The position numbers were made by a program, and so were the translations under genes. Below are positions 4,876 to 7,771 of a stretch of 7,771 nt of DNA, piece by piece. The DNA comes from BTQM01 sp036985875 (GTDB lineage Bacteria; Patescibacteriota; Minisyncoccia; Phycocordibacterales; UBA1539): assembly GCA_036985875.1 (NCBI GenBank), contig BTQM01000033.1:1-7771 (forward strand), given 5' to 3'. Numbering within the stretch: the stretch's first letter is position 1; each line of letters starts with the position of its first letter. The notes under the pieces were generated by a model. The model ran no database searches and had not been told where the DNA came from. It saw only the letters and a list, made by a program, of their open reading frames with translations.

Positions 4876-5625
4876 TTATTTTTCGTCTACTGTGATAGCG
4901 GGTTCCGGCTGGCTGGCTTTTCCCTTTTTGTATGCCGAGACGATACGATCAACAAAAAACTTTATGCTTGCGTGCGAAGCATCATTGGCAGGAATAGGAT
5001 AATCAACCTCCTTCATGTTGCAATCCGAATTTAAAAGACTCACAATGGGAATCCCCGCATCCTTTGTTTCCGCAACAGCCATTTTCTCCTTCTTCGAATC
5101 AATGATGAAAAGTGCTGCGGGCAGTTGTTTCATCAGCAACAGTCCCAGGAATTTCTTCTCCAGACCTTCAATTTCCCTATCGATCATAAGACGTTCCTTC
5201 TTTGTGTACATCGCGAACTCTCCCTTCTCTTTTTTCTGCATAAGATCCTCAAGATGATCAATGCGTTTTTTTATTTCAGAAAAATTCGTTATAGTGCCGC
5301 CCACCCACCTAGTCGCCGCATACGGCATGCCGATCGAAGTTGCTCCCGCAACGATAGTCTCGTGCGCTTCGCTTTTTCCACCCACAAAAAGAATTTGTTT
5401 CCCCTCTTTCCCGAGCGAGAAGACAAACTCCAGAGCACGGGATAAATACTCGCTGGTTTTCTCAAGGTCGATAATCTCAACATTATTTTTCACCCCGAAC
5501 ATAATCGGCTTTGCAGACGGATGCCTTCTTGACTTTGAATAGCCAAAATGCGCGCCAACGCCAAACATCTCCTCTATAAGGGTGCTGTCCTTTTTCGCAG
5601 TCTCTTTTTTTACTTGCTGTTCCAT
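4876..5625 (-). CDS. rpsB: 30S ribosomal protein S2
   Basis: uS2 binds at the head-body junction of the 30S subunit. The protein has 249 residues from the ATG at 5625. Family signatures are in order: LIEEMFGVGAHFGYSKSRRHP (about 16-36, the GxHFGH-type motif), IMFGVKNNVEIIDLEKT, QILFVGGK, ATRWVGGTITNF (the RWLGGTLTN motif), the helical hairpin with EKGEFAMYTKKE, PAALFIIDSKKE, AGIPIVSLLNSDCN and DYPIPANDAS near the C-terminus. A TTG 18 nt upstream is in frame but adds non-family residues, so the ATG is preferred. No Shine-Dalgarno is present; instead a -10-like TAGAGT ends 8 nt before the ATG. It lies between prfA and tsf. The short charged tail after residue about 235 is unremarkable. Confidence 0.97.
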   Translation of the reverse strand: MEQQVKKETAKKDSTLIEEMFGVGAHFGYSKSRRHPSAKPIMFGVKNNVEIIDLEKTSEYLSRALEFVFSLGKEGKQILFVGGKSEAHETIVAGATSIGMPYAATRWVGGTITNFSEIKKRIDHLEDLMQKKEKGEFAMYTKKERLMIDREIEGLEKKFLGLLLMKQLPAALFIIDSKKEKMAVAETKDAGIPIVSLLNSDCNMKEVDYPIPANDASHASIKFFVDRIVSAYKKGKASQPEPAITVDEK

Positions 5626-5633
5626 AGGAAAAA

Positions 5634-5662
5634 ACTCTATCAAAAAACACCGAGGAATGCAA
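5634..5662 (-). promoter_or_regulatory. Candidate rpsB promoter with almost no leader
   Basis: TTGCAT (5662-5657) and TAGAGT (5639-5634) are separated by 17 nt; the -10 matches 4 of 6 consensus bases. Transcription would start within a few bases of the ATG at 5625. This resembles the pheS arrangement, but the boxes are much weaker. Confidence 0.35.
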
Positions 5663-5738
5663 ATGCCTTGCAGTTACTTAAAGCATTCTGTGATATCAAG
5701 CTAGGAGCGCGCAAGATGCCCACAAACATAGCTCACGT

Positions 5739-6707
5739 TTATTCGTCAGAGAACGTTTTTTCAGCTTCAGCAAGCGCGTCCATGATGGGACCAATCCCCC
5801 CAGCAAAGATGCCCTCTATGTTGCTCCATGACTTTTTGATGCGGTGGTCGGTCACCCGATCTTGCAGAATATTGTACGTACGGATCTTCTCCGACCGATC
5901 GCCTGTCCCTATCTGGCTTTTGCGCTCTGATGAAAGTTTCGCCGCTTCCTCCTCTGTCTTCTTCGCCTCCAGCTTGGCGGAGAGGATCGACATTGCTTTC
6001 TCGCGATTTTTCAGTTGGCTCCTCTCGCTTGTACAGCGAACGGTGATACCGGTCGGCTTGTGAACAATCCTTACCGCTGTTTCCACTTTATTCACATTCT
6101 GTCCTCCGGCGCCGCCTGATCGGGAGAAATCTATTTCTAAATCAGATGGATCAATCTCCATATTTCTTGTCTTATGGACAGGCAAAATAGCAACAGAAGC
6201 AGTAGAGGTATGAATGCGCCCCGATTTCTCCGTAGCTGGAATTCTCTGAACCCTGTGCACCCCCATTTCATAGCGGAGTTTTTTGTATACATCACGCCCG
6301 ACCACCTCGAATGATGCCTCTTTGTATCCACCCAGCTCACTCAAAGACGCATGCAATTTCTTGAATGTCCAGCCATGGCTTTCCGCGTATCGTTCATACA
6401 TATTCGCCAGATCCTCCGCGAAGATCGCCGCTTCCTCCCCTCCCGCGCCCGCGCGCACCTCAAGGATGATCTCGTTGGGAAATTCTTCTTCTTCTTTTTC
6501 CGACGCTATGATCGATTCTATTTGCTCCAATACTGACGTCTTCTGTTGCGCGAGCATGGCACGCTCCTCTTTTGCAAGCTCAGCCATCGCCGGATCATCC
6601 CCTTCCAGCTCCTCAAGTTTTTTTTCTTCACCCAAAAGCCGTTCGTATTCTCCGGCGAGAAAACTTGTTTTGGGATTTTTTTTATATTGTTTCAGGTCTA
6701 TTTCCAT
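5739..6707 (-). CDS. prfA: Peptide chain release factor 1
   Basis: RF1 recognises UAA and UAG in the ribosomal A site and triggers peptide release. The protein has 322 residues, against about 355-360 usually; the shortening is in N-terminal domain 1 (residues 1-75). Visible motifs are EVRAGAGGEEAAIFAEDL (83-100), the codon-reading PAT tripeptide at 157-159 in GVHRVQRIPATE (RF2 would have SPF), and the catalytic GGQ at 201-203 in SGGAGGQNVNKVETAVR, followed by KPTGITVRCTSERSQLKN. The C-terminal RTYNILQDRVTDHRI is also standard. The ATG at 6707 is chosen over an ATG at 6749 because AAAGGAG lies 8 nt upstream of it and the 14 extra residues are not RF1-like. It is followed by rpsB after a 113-bp gap. 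The glutamine of GGQ is normally methylated by PrmC, which is not in the window. Confidence 0.97.
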   Translation of the reverse strand: MEIDLKQYKKNPKTSFLAGEYERLLGEEKKLEELEGDDPAMAELAKEERAMLAQQKTSVLEQIESIIASEKEEEEFPNEIILEVRAGAGGEEAAIFAEDLANMYERYAESHGWTFKKLHASLSELGGYKEASFEVVGRDVYKKLRYEMGVHRVQRIPATEKSGRIHTSTASVAILPVHKTRNMEIDPSDLEIDFSRSGGAGGQNVNKVETAVRIVHKPTGITVRCTSERSQLKNREKAMSILSAKLEAKKTEEEAAKLSSERKSQIGTGDRSEKIRTYNILQDRVTDHRIKKSWSNIEGIFAGGIGPIMDALAEAEKTFSDE

Positions 6708-6715
6708 AGTTTTTA

Positions 6716-6722
6716 CTCCTTT
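6716..6722 (-). promoter_or_regulatory. Shine-Dalgarno AAAGGAG for prfA
   Basis: AAAGGAG at 6722-6716 is 8 nt upstream of the ATG at 6707 and fixes that start rather than the in-frame ATG at 6749. It is the second clear ribosome binding site in the window. Confidence 0.75.
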
Positions 6723-6754
6723 GTATCCACAAATATCATCTTGTCGCATTCAAT

Positions 6755-6779
6755 AAAAACGAGGTGGATCCTCGTTTTT
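6755..6779. terminator. Bidirectional intrinsic terminator between rpmE and prfA
   Basis: Arms AAAAACGAGG (6755-6764) and CCTCGTTTTT (6770-6779) form a 10-bp stem with a TGGAT loop. Because each arm contains an A-run or T-run, the hairpin has a T-tract in both directions. On the minus strand it should stop transcripts coming from rpmE and separate them from prfA. Confidence 0.65.
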
Positions 6780-6805
6780 TCCGACTCGACAGAGCGAGGG
6801 TTTCT

Positions 6806-6957
6806 CTTTTTTGTAAACTTACGAGAGGTAATTTAAAAATCAAAGAGTTGAATAGAAAAATTTATCTGTTTGAGGACGCTGAAAGCGGACGAGTTATGAA
6901 TTTTTCGTTATGAAACGATTATGATTTTTAATTACCGAAGTACTGTTTACAAAAAAG
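6806..6957. repeat. 152-bp imperfect palindrome with perfect 13-bp inverted ends
   Basis: CTTTTTTGTAAAC (6806-6818) is repeated inverted as GTTTACAAAAAAG (6945-6957). Moving inward, three more blocks pair: GGTAATT with AATTACC, AAAAATCA with TGATTTTT, and GAAAAATT with AATTTTTC. Near the centre CGCT and AGCG flank a GAA loop. The spacing between blocks differs by a few bases on each side, so the fold is a bulged hairpin about 150 nt long. No coding sequence and no clear flanking target duplication are visible. It resembles a miniature inverted-repeat element or an unusually long 3' UTR hairpin of rpmE. Confidence 0.75.
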
Positions 6958-6975
6958 ATGAAACCCGAGCGGCCT

Positions 6976-7251
6976 TTATTTTTTCTTTTTTGCCGGTTTT
7001 TTCGCCGGCTTTGTTGCCACTTTTTTTACCGATTTTGTTATCGGTTTTTTCGCCGCCGCTTTTCTCTTCTTGAATTTTTCTACCCTCCCCGCGGTGTCCA
7101 TTATTTTCTCCTCGCCGGTAAAAAATGGATGACATGCGCTGCAAATCTCCACCTCAAAGCTCTCTAGCGTAGAACCGATCTTTAGCGTATTGCCACAGGC
7201 GCACTTTACTTTTGCCTGTCCGTAATATTGTGGGTGAATGTCTTTTTTCAT
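6976..7251 (-). CDS. rpmE: 50S ribosomal protein L31 with a long basic tail
   Basis: bL31 sits at the subunit interface by the central protuberance. Residues 1-60 are canonical: MKKDIHPQYYGQAKVKCACG, EVEICSACHPFFTGEEKI, DTAGRVEKFKKR. The zinc-binding cysteines C17, C19, C37 and C40 are all present, so this is the C+ type. The protein is 91 residues long against about 65-70 normally; the extra residues 61-91 are almost only Lys, Ala, Pro, Thr and Val (KPAKKPAKKKK at the end), a histone-H1-like tail that probably contacts rRNA. An in-frame upstream ATG at 7356 is rejected because the extra 35 residues are not L31-like and overlap the promoter. No Shine-Dalgarno. It follows a lytic transglycosylase gene on the same strand but has its own promoter. 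Confidence 0.95.
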   Translation of the reverse strand: MKKDIHPQYYGQAKVKCACGNTLKIGSTLESFEVEICSACHPFFTGEEKIMDTAGRVEKFKKRKAAAKKPITKSVKKVATKPAKKPAKKKK

Positions 7252-7304
7252 AATAGTTACATCTGGTACGATGTTCGATTCGCGCAACCTCGCGACACAG
7301 CGAC

Positions 7305-7333
7305 AATGTAGCATAAACACAGGGGTATCGCAA
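7305..7333 (-). promoter_or_regulatory. rpmE promoter
   Basis: TTGCGA (7333-7328) and TACATT (7310-7305) are exactly 17 nt apart, with TG one base before the -10 (extended -10). Each hexamer matches 4 of 6 consensus bases. The site lies just after the stop of the upstream transglycosylase gene. The leader would be about 47 nt and contains a small TCGCG/CGCGA hairpin. Confidence 0.55.
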
Positions 7334-7345
7334 GGCGCGGCGCCG

Positions 7346-7771
7346 CTACAAATCAAGAATATCTATGTCTTTTTGGAATCTCTGCGCCATCTTCGCCACA
7401 CTGGAACCGTACCCTCTCATGTGCTTGCCCAATGTTTTTTTTGTCGTATTACTGATTCCCGAATAGTATTTTGCCGCGGTACAGCTCCTTCTGTCAAAGG
7501 TGGTTGAAAACCCCTTTGGTCCAGCGCACATATCCCACGCATCACTCAAATAAAGCATGGTACCCACAAACGCATCCAGATTCACGAATGGTGACGGCGA
7601 CCTGCCATTGAGTACATATTTTAACACCTTCGCAACCCGCTTTTTATACCCGTACCCGTTTTCTATATCCCACCATGTTCTCGGCATGAACTGCGCGGGC
7701 CCCATCGCCCCCCCATATGAACCATCGCTAGGGATCGGGCAGGATACGGGAGTAGTAGCGGGGTTCCTCCC
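7346..7771 (-). CDS. Lytic murein transglycosylase, C-terminal part (5' end outside window)
   Basis: The last 141 codons of a gene that runs in from the right edge. The motif YGGAMGPAQFMPRTW (residues about 19-33 of the visible part) is the second signature of the SLT_2/MltB-like fold, which cleaves the MurNAc-GlcNAc bond of peptidoglycan outside the membrane with 1,6-anhydro product formation. The following SPFVNLDAFVGTMLYLSDAW and CTAAKYYSG fit the helical end of that domain. The catalytic glutamate, any signal peptide and any N-terminal coiled coil would be upstream and cannot be seen. Three cysteines are visible (in VSCPIPS, WDMCAG and RRSC), which would suit disulfides in an exported protein. 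An internal ATG at 7705 is in the middle of the motif and is not the start. The gene ends with TAG 94 bp before rpmE. Confidence 0.85.
   Translation of the reverse strand, partial: GRNPATTPVSCPIPSDGSYGGAMGPAQFMPRTWWDIENGYGYKKRVAKVLKYVLNGRSPSPFVNLDAFVGTMLYLSDAWDMCAGPKGFSTTFDRRSCTAAKYYSGISNTTKKTLGKHMRGYGSSVAKMAQRFQKDIDILDL

Noticed and set aside
6283..6756. 157-codon plus-strand frame opposite prfA
   Set aside because: It is a Ser-rich shadow of the Glu/Ala-rich RF1 N-terminal region.
6976..7045. GCCGG/CCGGC hairpin at the end of rpmE as a terminator
   Set aside because: On the minus strand it is followed by an A-run, not a T-run, and it lies within the coding sequence for the Lys-rich tail.

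Overview
The window reads almost entirely on the minus strand and looks like part of a small, streamlined bacterial genome, most likely a Candidate Phyla Radiation (Patescibacteria, Parcubacteria-like) organism. This placement is an inference. It rests on a pared-down PheRS, short forms of RF1 and EF-Ts, a long basic tail on ribosomal protein L31, few Shine-Dalgarno sites, and AT-rich low-complexity sequence inside a housekeeping gene. Every recognisable gene is translated with the standard code, and every visible stop is TAA or TAG.

Reading in the direction of transcription, from high to low coordinates: a lytic murein transglycosylase cut by the right edge (7346-7771); rpmE (ribosomal protein L31) with its own promoter; a 268-bp gap holding a 152-bp imperfect palindrome with perfect 13-bp ends and a bidirectional terminator; prfA (RF1); rpsB (S2); tsf (EF-Ts); a 127-residue one-pass membrane protein of unknown function; tRNA-Thr(UGU) with its terminator; a 420-bp gene-poor stretch; a 64-residue protein with two membrane segments; a terminator; then pheS and pheT, with pheT cut by the left edge.

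Most of the genes serve translation: aminoacylation of tRNA-Phe, one tRNA, two ribosomal proteins, an elongation factor and a release factor. The main surprise is in pheT. Its B5 domain is split in frame by about 150 residues that carry the hallmarks of an NlpC/P60 cysteine peptidase, including an apparently intact Cys-His-His triad (C366, H437, H449). The same PheRS has lost the N-terminal coiled-coil domain of PheS and the tRNA-binding OB domain of PheT.

The second surprise is around tRNA-Thr. The last 17 nt of the tRNA occur four times in about 360 bp, in alternating orientation, forming two near-identical 88-bp units that each fold on themselves and contain the tRNA's terminator hairpin.
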